A DNA stretch of 64,000 nucleotides from SVTX01 sp045588675 (GTDB lineage: Bacteria; Bacillota; Clostridia; Oscillospirales; CAG-272): NCBI GenBank assembly GCA_045588675.1, contig JAZNER010000030.1, positions 6,404 through 70,403 of the forward strand, given 5' to 3'. The position numbers were made by a program, and so were the translations under genes. This document shows positions 1 to 6,041 of the stretch, one piece after another. The number at the start of each line of letters is the position of its first letter. The stretch's first letter is position 1. Below the pieces are notes generated by a model. The model ran no database searches. It saw only the letters and a list, made by a program, of their open reading frames with translations, and was not told where the DNA came from.

Positions 1-1610
1 ACATCCTCTCCGGGCAAATAAGTGCAAGAATTCGTCATTCTTGAAATAAATTCGTCTTCACTTGCATCAAGATCAACCGTCTTATCAAAGTTCCAGGGGT
101 AAATTTTCCCCTCGGCACGACGTACCATCCAATGATTTGCTTTCTTATTTTTAAGTGGATTTTCCTTGAGTGGACCGACATAATAAGGCACTCTAAATTC
201 AAACACGGAAAGTATCTTTTCTGCACTCGTTACACCTTCTCCATCCATTTCGCTCAAGAAAGGTAAATATGTCTTGGCATTTTCAAGAATTTTATTTAGT
301 TCATACCAATAAAGCTGATAAGGAATAACTCGGTTGTCCCCTTCAACCTGCTTGGGCAAGAAATCGTTAGCCTCTAGGCGTGCACGCATAATTTCAAATT
401 TGTCAGCATCCGCCTTACTAGGAGTTACAGACTTGAAGAGCGACAAAACATATTTACAAAAATCTTCTTTGCTAACAGTCTTTTTTACATTGACCTTATC
501 GTTTGAGGTAACGTTCTTTCCAATATACGTCACGTAATTTTTGGGGTTATTCTCGCTACGGAAAAGCTCATTGTAGTTTTGGGGTATGTATTTTTTCACC
601 AAGGTTTTAAGCAACTTGAGGTCGCTCGCATGCTGCTTATATACCTCCACCTTCGCTTCCGATATGCTTGATTTGCCCTTTAATATATCAACGAGAATCG
701 ACCAATCATAAACCGATTTCAAAACAGAAATAAATTCAGCATCGTTTTCATCAATGGATTGCATAATGACAGCAAGCTTTTCATCGTCCATATTCAATGC
801 GACGGATTTTTCTTCAAGATTCTCATATTCATCTCGTCCAAAAAGATCCTTCAAAGCACACTTTCCGCCACAAAGTAACTTTATAACGAGGTCATAATTA
901 TATGCATATACCTCGTTGATGATTTTAGGTGCTTTCCCACCAAACAGTACATCAGTGAGCAATTTTGACTTTTTTGTAACGCCAAGCTTAGCTTTTAGCA
1001 CATTTTCAATAGATTCAATGTCTACATTCTCGCCCCATGAAAGTGCATATTCATCGTCACGCTTAATAAAATCAACTAACTTCTGATATACTTCTCTAAA
1101 ATCTGTAACTTTATCGACACTGTGCTTGTCTACTTCGCTAAGAAAATGACCCCTGTGAGCCACTAACCACGCGCATGCAATATACACAAGGCGCGCGTCG
1201 TGCTCTTCCCTGCTTCTCATGAGCTCATTTATAAGGTGATGTATCGTAGGATAATCAGTCATATATTTTTTCTGCTCTTCCCATGTTCCAAACAATCGTA
1301 CCTTTTGCTCTTCACTTGTAGGATAGAGATAACTTTCCCTTATCCTCTTATAGAAGTCTTCGTCTATCTTAGAGATCTCTTTTGCAAAAAGCTCTTGTAT
1401 CAAGCGAACTCTTTGCTGGCGACGATCAAGTCTCCTACGAGCTACTCTAAAATTTCTGCGCTCGATAGCAAGCTGCGCTTCGTCAAAAAGCGCAACACCC
1501 CACATCGGTTCACCTTTGAATCTACACAATGAATAGCTCTCATTTGTTACAGCATACCCAACAGAATCCGTACCTATATCAAGACCAACATAATATTTTT
1601 CATTTTTCAT
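1..1610 (-). CDS. cas9: Cas9 endonuclease, N-terminal part (runs off left edge)
   Basis: The frame read leftwards from ATG 1610 stays open for 536 codons to the window edge, so only the N-terminal part is present. Residues 7-21 form the RuvC-I motif (YVGLDIGTDSVGYAV) with the expected metal-binding Asp at residue 11. FDEAQLAIERR and an arginine-rich bridge helix (RRNFRVARRRLDRRQQR, about residues 51-67) follow. Residues 124-156 (HLINELMRS, CAWLVAHRGHF) look like the start of the REC lobe. The protein is the RNA-guided DNA endonuclease of type II CRISPR-Cas. The start is supported by AAGGGG about 10 nt upstream. The gene is divergent from a tracrRNA gene whose -35 box lies directly upstream of this ATG. 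HNH, the PAM-interacting region, cas1/cas2 and the spacer array must lie to the left. I see no frameshift in the visible part. Confidence 0.93.
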   Translation of the reverse strand, partial: MKNEKYYVGLDIGTDSVGYAVTNESYSLCRFKGEPMWGVALFDEAQLAIERRNFRVARRRLDRRQQRVRLIQELFAKEISKIDEDFYKRIRESYLYPTSEEQKVRLFGTWEEQKKYMTDYPTIHHLINELMRSREEHDARLVYIACAWLVAHRGHFLSEVDKHSVDKVTDFREVYQKLVDFIKRDDEYALSWGENVDIESIENVLKAKLGVTKKSKLLTDVLFGGKAPKIINEVYAYNYDLVIKLLCGGKCALKDLFGRDEYENLEEKSVALNMDDEKLAVIMQSIDENDAEFISVLKSVYDWSILVDILKGKSSISEAKVEVYKQHASDLKLLKTLVKKYIPQNYNELFRSENNPKNYVTYIGKNVTSNDKVNVKKTVSKEDFCKYVLSLFKSVTPSKADADKFEIMRARLEANDFLPKQVEGDNRVIPYQLYWYELNKILENAKTYLPFLSEMDGEGVTSAEKILSVFEFRVPYYVGPLKENPLKNKKANHWMVRRAEGKIYPWNFDKTVDLDASEDEFISRMTNSCTYLPGED

Positions 1611-1611
1611 A

Positions 1612-1640
1612 TTGACAAATCCCCTTTTTCGTGTTATAAT
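1612..1640 (+). promoter_or_regulatory. tracrRNA promoter
   Basis: TTGACA at 1612-1617 and TATAAT at 1635-1640 are both perfect consensus, with a 17-nt spacer. The promoter fires rightwards, away from cas9, and its -35 box begins 2 nt from the cas9 start codon, so cas9 and tracrRNA expression may interfere with each other. Confidence 0.85.
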
Positions 1641-1646
1641 ACAAGT

Positions 1647-1763
1647 GTAGTTTATATCCCTTATAAACTTACGCTACGAGTTCAAATAAAAGAAAACTCA
1701 AATCGTCGGCTATGCCGATCGCACAGCGTGTGCAAAATTGACCTCTTCGGAGGTCTTTTTTTT
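1647..1763 (+). ncRNA. tracrRNA of the type II CRISPR-Cas system
   Basis: Transcription should begin about 7 nt after the TATAAT box. The 5' part (about 1650-1687) looks like an anti-repeat: ACGCTACGAGTTCAAAT has the same layout as the bulged lower-stem end of known tracrRNAs. It predicts a CRISPR repeat beginning GTTTGA, then a short bulge, then TAGCGTAAGTTTATAAGG. After a short nexus-like stretch come stem-loops CGGC-TAT-GCCG (about 1707-1718) and GCAC-AGC-GTGC, then the terminator hairpin. This is a sequence and position-based call. The array that would confirm the anti-repeat lies outside the window. Confidence 0.8.
1740..1763 (+). terminator. Intrinsic terminator of tracrRNA
   Basis: GACCTC-TTCG-GAGGTC (1740-1755) is followed by eight T residues, a textbook rho-independent terminator with a stable UUCG tetraloop. 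Confidence 0.9.
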
Positions 1764-1787
1764 ACACAACAATTGGTTCTTTTGGAC

Positions 1788-2660
1788 TTATTCCAGCACA
1801 GCTAAATACTGATCCAATCTCTTATTGAGATACTCCGCGAAGAGCTTTATCATCTCGGAACGGTGATCGAATGCGTCATAATAACGCATTCTGTCGGTGA
1901 ATTTGATATCGATGGGTGGATAGCCTGCTTTCATCAGTTCAAGGTTGATGATGAGTCGTCCGGTTCTGCCGTTACCGTCGATGAAGGGGTGGATGGACTC
2001 AAACGCGATATGCAGGTCTGCGAGCTTTTCCACGATGTTTCGCTCATCGTTTGCATACTGCTGCATGAGGTCGTTCATTTTAGGCTCAATCAGATAAGGC
2101 TGAACGGGATCCTGATTTGCACCCATAATGCGGACGGGCACTCTTCGGTACACGCCGCGGTCAAGGGGTTTATCCACCAAAGCGAGCGAGTGGATCTGCT
2201 TGATGACCGTTTCGGAGAGCGGTGTGCGCTCCTTGACGAGATCGCAGATATAGTAAAACGCGTCCTTATGTCCTACCGCTTCCATGTGGTCCTTCAGCGG
2301 CTTCTGGTCAATGGTCAAGCCCTTGAGAACCATGTCAGTTTCACGCAGAGTAAGGGTGTTGCCTTCGATTGCGTTGGAGTTGTAGGTATATTCAATCATG
2401 AAGTCCTCGTTCAATCGCGCCACCTCACCCTCAGTGAGCGGTCTACGACCGTCGAGTTCTAATTTCTTTCTTTCAATTTGAGCAAGAAGCATTTCCTTGC
2501 CGCGGATACGTCCGTCAGCCGGCTTGGGTGCATTATCGGGTACATACCAGAGTTTACCATCACGCCACGCCCCGTCAATCTGTCCGTTTACGCACAGCAC
2601 GCGAACACGTCTATCGGATATGCCCCACTTCTCTGCCGCCTGTTTAGTTGTCATTGCCAT
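1788..2660 (-). CDS. Fic-domain protein with N-terminal HTH
   Basis: This 290-residue protein has a MerR/excisionase-like helix-turn-helix at about residues 5-40 (TTKQAAEKWGISDRRVRV). An inhibitory-helix motif YNSNAIEGN lies at about 93-101 and the complete Fic catalytic motif HPFIDGNGRTGR at 224-235. Fic enzymes usually transfer AMP from ATP to protein hydroxyls, using the motif His. The S-x-x-x-E-G arrangement upstream is the intramolecular inhibition type. ATG 2660 is chosen because GAGGTG lies 6 nt before it and a consensus promoter lies further upstream; an in-frame extension to 2840 would cross that promoter. Targets are unknown. The HTH suggests self-regulation or a toxin/antitoxin-like role. 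The gene lies between the tracrRNA and the RepL/recombinase genes in the mobile region. Confidence 0.9.
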   Translation of the reverse strand: MAMTTKQAAEKWGISDRRVRVLCVNGQIDGAWRDGKLWYVPDNAPKPADGRIRGKEMLLAQIERKKLELDGRRPLTEGEVARLNEDFMIEYTYNSNAIEGNTLTLRETDMVLKGLTIDQKPLKDHMEAVGHKDAFYYICDLVKERTPLSETVIKQIHSLALVDKPLDRGVYRRVPVRIMGANQDPVQPYLIEPKMNDLMQQYANDERNIVEKLADLHIAFESIHPFIDGNGRTGRLIINLELMKAGYPPIDIKFTDRMRYYDAFDHRSEMIKLFAEYLNKRLDQYLAVLE

Positions 2661-2692
2661 ATTATCACCTCGTAATTGAGATTTACAATTAA

Positions 2693-2738
2693 TATAATAT
2701 ATCACCATAATTATATCACCTTTTCGGCATAATGTCAA
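2693..2738 (-). promoter_or_regulatory. Fic gene promoter with tandem 14-bp repeats
   Basis: On the minus strand, TTGACA (2738-2733), a 17-nt spacer and TATAAT (2715-2710) form a consensus promoter. Two adjacent 14-bp direct repeats starting GGTGATATA (2720-2707 and 2706-2693) cover the -10 box and start region. They look like operator half-sites, possibly for the HTH of the Fic protein itself. The rest of 2739-3066 has no gene that I can support. Confidence 0.65.
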
Positions 2739-2803
2739 CAAATTACGGAATATTATTGTGTTTTTGCGGAACAATATCAAATGGATAAATGAATACAACA
2801 CTA

Positions 2804-2837
2804 ATCCCCCAAGCGGTCTTTTTTCCACTTGGGGGAT
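2804..2837. terminator. Hairpin, probable bidirectional terminator
   Basis: ATCCCCCAAG at 2804-2813 pairs with CTTGGGGGAT at 2828-2837, and the plus strand then runs into TTTTTT (about 2842). It separates the Fic gene's upstream region from the RepL-like gene. Confidence 0.6.
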
Positions 2838-2932
2838 CATTGTTTTTTGTTCGTTGTTTTACCTCTTCCCGAATTAACTTTGGCACGGCAATGAACTGGA
2901 TTCATATACCATATTCTCACCGCCCCGAACCC

Positions 2933-2954
2933 ATGTTATCACATATGATAACAT
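2933..2954. repeat. 22-bp inverted repeat upstream of RepL-like gene
   Basis: ATGTTATCA-CATA-TGATAACAT is a perfect 9-bp dyad followed by CTTTTTTT. It could be an operator or a weak terminator ahead of the RepL-like gene at 3067. The sequence does not decide between them. Confidence 0.5.
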
Positions 2955-3066
2955 CTTTTTTTGAATCAAATCATTAATATCTGCCGCTCGCGTAAAAAAT
3001 CGAACGTAAATTGGTGCTCCATCTTGCATACTTATTTTGAATAACATAGAAAGGAGGAACGCGGCA

Positions 3067-3390
3067 ATGTTGTTTTTGAAAATATACTACATTAGCTTTT
3101 TTGAGAAAATGCTTCCATCAGCTTCAACCGAGACGCGCGTTTTGGCATACATTATGCGTCATATGGGCTACGACAACTATGTGTATATCAGATACAAGGA
3201 CGTAGCCGATGTGATCGGCAGGTGCGATGACACCGTGGGCAACGTGATTCGCAATTTGGAAGAATGTGATTTTCTCCGTCAAAATGGCCCTAATCGCTAT
3301 ATGATCAACCCGACTTGCATTCACAAAGGACCAAAAGATCGTTGCGAAAACCTGTCAAAAGAGTTTTTCAACATATTTAAGAATGGGTAA
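3067..3390 (+). CDS. RepL-like winged-helix replication/maintenance protein
   Basis: This 107-residue protein has a winged-helix layout. YKDVADVIGRCDDTVGNVI (about residues 43-61) is the helix-turn-helix. It is followed by NLEECDFLRQNGPNRYMINP, which resembles the wing and the short YMINP-type segment typical of Firmicute RepL-family plasmid replication proteins. ATG 3067 has AAGGAGG 9 nt upstream and is preferred to the TTG at 3037. RepL proteins start replication of small theta or rolling-circle plasmids. Inside this recombinase element it may be a plasmid relic or a copy/excision control gene. It could also be a generic wHTH regulator. Confidence 0.6.
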   Translation: MLFLKIYYISFFEKMLPSASTETRVLAYIMRHMGYDNYVYIRYKDVADVIGRCDDTVGNVIRNLEECDFLRQNGPNRYMINPTCIHKGPKDRCENLSKEFFNIFKNG

Positions 3391-3577
3391 AAAACTTATC
3401 AACACCTATACTACACACCATCGTTTCTTTCGAGAACTGAACGTATTGCACGGCTAGTATTGCTTTTTGTATAAAAAAAGAGAATAAAAAAGAAACAAAA
3501 AAAGAAGATTAGATGCATTACAAAGCTCAAACATTAAGAAACCCTTTATGGTATAACGGTTTCAGCGAAAATTCGCC

Positions 3578-3636
3578 TCCGAATATTTTCGGGGTTGCTA
3601 TCGAAAGATTTTTGTCCAAGCCCGAAAATATTCGGA
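3578..3636. repeat. Perfect 16-bp inverted repeat with 27-nt loop
   Basis: TCCGAATATTTTCGGG (3578-3593) is exactly complementary to CCCGAAAATATTCGGA (3621-3636). It lies in the 390-nt gap between the RepL-like gene and the small ORF at 3777, where I see no gene. It has no T-tract, so a terminator is unlikely. An origin, recombinase-binding or regulatory structure is possible. Confidence 0.7.
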
Positions 3637-3776
3637 TGGCTTCACCCATCAAAATTCGTACATTTTACGCTTTTTCATTATTTTATGTATATGCTGAATG
3701 ATATATCAATTAAGTTGTATCATTTCTGATCACACTCCAATATATAAAATAATAGAAACACCAAGGAGAACATACT

Positions 3777-3893
3777 ATGAACAACTACACTGTAACCAAT
3801 ACGTTCCGTGACGGCGAGATATCCGCTAAGAGATATGAGCTCATCTGGCGGGGTATTATTGAGCGCGCTGAAAAAACTCGCAGAAGAATATAG
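3777..3893 (+). CDS. Small 38-residue ORF upstream of recombinase
   Basis: ATG 3777 has AAGGAG 8 nt upstream, and the frame encodes 38 residues beginning MNNYTVTNTFRDGEISAKRY and ending ERAEKTRRRI. The strong ribosome site and charged, structured-looking sequence support a real small gene. I do not recognise a function. It lies 73 nt before the large serine recombinase, so a co-factor or regulator of that enzyme is one possibility. Confidence 0.5.
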   Translation: MNNYTVTNTFRDGEISAKRYELIWRGIIERAEKTRRRI

Positions 3894-3914
3894 ACAATGA
3901 CACGTCATCTGTGG

Positions 3915-3968
3915 TATAATAGATGCGGAGGTAATAGTATGTTCTTGTCAGAGAGGAGATAAGAACAT
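3915..3968 (+). promoter_or_regulatory. Recombinase leader: -10 box, 7-codon leader peptide, RBS-enclosing hairpin
   Basis: TATAAT lies at 3915-3920. GGAGG then precedes an ATG at 3939 for a seven-residue peptide (MFLSERR, stop at 3960-3962). ATGTTCTT (3939-3946) is a perfect inverted repeat of AAGAACAT (3961-3968). The loop holds the recombinase Shine-Dalgarno site, and the 3' arm includes the first bases of its start codon. This arrangement suggests control of recombinase translation. Confidence 0.5.
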
Positions 3969-5526
3969 GAATCAAAAAGTAGCAATTTACTGTCGTCTTT
4001 CCGAGGAAGACAGAAACAAACGCAACGAAACAGACGATTCCGAGAGTATTCAGAATCAAAAGAACATGCTTTTAGAACATGCCTACAAAAATGATTGGGA
4101 GATATACGACATTTACAGCGATGACGATTACACAGGTGCTGACCGCAACCGCCCCGAGTTCAAACGCTTGATTGCTGACGCTAAATCACACAAATTTAAT
4201 ATTGTGCTCTGCAAAACGCAGTCACGTTTTACCCGTGAGCTTGAGCTCGTTGAAAAATACATACACGGGCTCTTCCCTTTATGGGGCATTCATTTCGTGA
4301 GTATCGTGGACAACGCGGATACGGACAACAAAGGCAATAAAAAAAGCCGTCAGATCAACGGACTTGTAAACGAGTGGTATCTTGAGGATATGTCTGACAA
4401 CATCAAAAGCGTACTTGAAAACAAGCGCAGGCAGGGATTACATATTGGCTCATTTGCGCTGTATGGGTATCAAAAGGATCCGGCGGTCAAAGGGCATTTG
4501 ATTGTCGACGACGTTGCCGCCGAGGTTGTGCGCGAGGTGTTTGCGCTTTACGATCAGGGCTACGGCAGAACGGCGATAGCGCGTATTTTAAATGAACGCG
4601 GTATTCCCAACCCTACGGAATATAAGCGTTTGTGCGGACTCAGATATCAGCCGGCAAAGACAAAAAACAGCACTATGTGGCGTTACCCGGCGATATCAAG
4701 CATGCTTTCAAATCAAATGTATATTGGCAATATGGTTCAAGGGAGACGCGGTAGCATTTCCTATAAAACAAAAGAGGTTAAACCCCGTCCAAAATCTGAC
4801 TGGTATGTCGTTGAGGGTACTCACGATCCCATAATTGACCGTGAGCTTTGGGACCGCGTGCAAGCCAAGCTTTCCGACCGCGCCAAACCTTTCATAACGG
4901 GAACGGTAGGCATCTTTGCAGGAAAAGCTATTTGTGGTGAGTGCGGATACACTATGAGATCCTCAAAAAATCACGGTAGGTACTATCTTCAATGTGCCAC
5001 GCGCCACGTATCCAAGGGGGCATGTAACGGCTGCTTTATACCCGTAAACACGCTTGAAGGTATCGTGATTGATGAGCTTAACAAGATCACCGACCAATAT
5101 CTTGACCGCGACGAGCTTGAAAGGAATATTGAATTTTCAGCTACGCTCAAAAAAAGAAAGCAAGAGTTGACGTCTTCCCTTTCGCCTATGGAAAAGACTC
5201 TCGAGCAGCTCTCAAAGGGTGTGCGCGATTTGTATATGGATAAGGTCAAGGGGATAATCACCGAGTCTGATTTCGTTGCTCTTTCGTGCGACATCAAAAA
5301 AGACATTCGTCGCGTTGAGGAAGAAATAACCGCAGTCAAAAAACAAATCGGTGACATTGAGAAGCGTCTTGAAGCGGGTGATGACCGTAAAAAAATCATA
5401 GAAAAATACATCTATCCCGAACGCCTTACGCGCGAGATGACGGAGGCTCTCATTGACAAGGTCATAATCACGAGAAACCCTTTAAACAAAAAGGAAATCG
5501 GCATTAATATCTGCTGGAAATTTTAA
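3967..5526 (+). CDS. Large serine recombinase (site-specific integrase/excisionase)
   Basis: This 519-residue protein has the full domain order of large serine recombinases. The N-terminal resolvase domain carries the catalytic Ser in YCRLSEED (residue 12) and the arginine-containing strand QSRFTREL. A recombinase domain follows at about 160-290 (LYGYQKDP, ARILNERGIPNP). A zinc ribbon at about 315-350 (CGECGYTMR plus QCATRHVSKGACNGC) and a C-terminal coiled coil complete it. Such enzymes integrate and excise elements by double-strand cuts with 2-nt overhangs. The start is fixed by GAGGAG 8-9 nt upstream. It ends about 20 nt before a truncated cotJC, which is where the attachment site should be. 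Confidence 0.93.
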   Translation: MNQKVAIYCRLSEEDRNKRNETDDSESIQNQKNMLLEHAYKNDWEIYDIYSDDDYTGADRNRPEFKRLIADAKSHKFNIVLCKTQSRFTRELELVEKYIHGLFPLWGIHFVSIVDNADTDNKGNKKSRQINGLVNEWYLEDMSDNIKSVLENKRRQGLHIGSFALYGYQKDPAVKGHLIVDDVAAEVVREVFALYDQGYGRTAIARILNERGIPNPTEYKRLCGLRYQPAKTKNSTMWRYPAISSMLSNQMYIGNMVQGRRGSISYKTKEVKPRPKSDWYVVEGTHDPIIDRELWDRVQAKLSDRAKPFITGTVGIFAGKAICGECGYTMRSSKNHGRYYLQCATRHVSKGACNGCFIPVNTLEGIVIDELNKITDQYLDRDELERNIEFSATLKKRKQELTSSLSPMEKTLEQLSKGVRDLYMDKVKGIITESDFVALSCDIKKDIRRVEEEITAVKKQIGDIEKRLEAGDDRKKIIEKYIYPERLTREMTEALIDKVIITRNPLNKKEIGINICWKF

Positions 5527-5560
5527 GTACAAAAGTATCCGATAGCCGATAGCATCAGAG
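5527..5560. other. Putative right attachment junction (att) at cotJC
   Basis: The 20 nt between the recombinase stop and the first cotJC-coding base contain the tandem repeat CCGATAG-CCGATAG. The cotJC frame is open from about 5546 (Pro, then IASEQKARV) and has a stop codon immediately upstream at 5543-5545. This is the abrupt junction expected of an attR-type site for the adjacent recombinase. The exact core cannot be placed without the left end. Confidence 0.5.
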
Positions 5561-5779
5561 CAAAAGGCGCGTGTGACCTACGACAACATTCTGCGTCTTG
5601 TTGACGACCCTGACATCAAGGAGCCTATTAAATATCTCAGACAGCGCGAGCTGGTTCACTATCAGCGCTTTGGTGATGCTCTTCGCTTGACTCAGGATAG
5701 ACTTAACTCAAAGAATTTTTACGCGTACAATCCTGCATTTGACAAGGGTGTTAGCAAATCGCCCTTCAAAAAGCAATAA
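5546..5779 (+). pseudogene. cotJC: 5'-truncated cotJC (spore coat, Mn-catalase family), C-terminal part
   Basis: The frame encodes about 77 residues beginning IASEQKARVTYDN and including LVDDPDIKEPIKYLRQREL and VHYQRFGDALR. This matches the C-terminal part of CotJC, the manganese-catalase-like protein of the spore coat, which is usually about 190 residues long. The N-terminal two thirds with most metal ligands are absent, and an in-frame stop lies just before the homology begins. The break coincides with the end of the serine recombinase gene, so insertion of an element into cotJC is the best explanation. Excision could restore the gene if the 5' part lies beyond the left edge. Confidence 0.8.
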
Positions 5780-5794
5780 TTGCATTAAAATAAA

Positions 5795-5824
5795 AAACTC
5801 CGAAATCAAATTCGGAGTTTTTTT
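5795..5824. terminator. Terminator after cotJC fragment
   Basis: AAACTCCGAA (5795-5804), a six-base loop and TTCGGAGTTT (5811-5820) are followed by TTTT, with A residues on the opposite side. It can act in both directions between cotJC' and the converging gene at 5826. Confidence 0.85.
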
Positions 5825-5825
5825 G

Positions 5826-6041
5826 TCATTTGAGCCAACTGTCCAGCTCGTCTTTTGTTATTCCCATCTTCGCGACAAGCCCATTATGACTGAAATCATA
5901 CTGCTCTTTTGTAATTGCGCCGTTTGAAAGAAAAGTGTCAAGAGTTTCCTTTTGTTTAAGATACAACTGTTTTCGTTTATCCTGCGGAGTAATGGCGCAC
6001 GGTATATTATTATTTTTTATTTCAAACATCATTTTTACCAT
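5826..6041 (-). CDS. Small hypothetical protein (71 aa)
   Basis: The frame encodes 71 residues. The C-terminal half (KETLDTFLSNGAITKEQYD, then VAKMG) resembles the short helical hairpins found in SHOCT-like or phage/element accessory proteins. Its start overlaps the end of the larger element gene at 6035, indicating translational coupling. I cannot assign a function. Confidence 0.55.
   Translation of the reverse strand: MVKMMFEIKNNNIPCAITPQDKRKQLYLKQKETLDTFLSNGAITKEQYDFSHNGLVAKMGITKDELDSWLK

Noticed and set aside
1620..1764. A CRISPR repeat-spacer array next to cas9
   Set aside because: Only one repeat-like (anti-repeat) segment is present and no regular repeat-spacer periodicity is visible anywhere in the window.
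1863..2462. 199-codon open frame on the plus strand opposite the Fic gene
   Set aside because: It is antisense to a gene with clear Fic motifs, lacks a ribosome site and has no recognisable protein pattern.
2780..2840. N-terminal extension of the Fic protein to 2840
   Set aside because: The extension reads through the consensus promoter and operator-like repeats and has no ribosome site; ATG 2660 is well supported.
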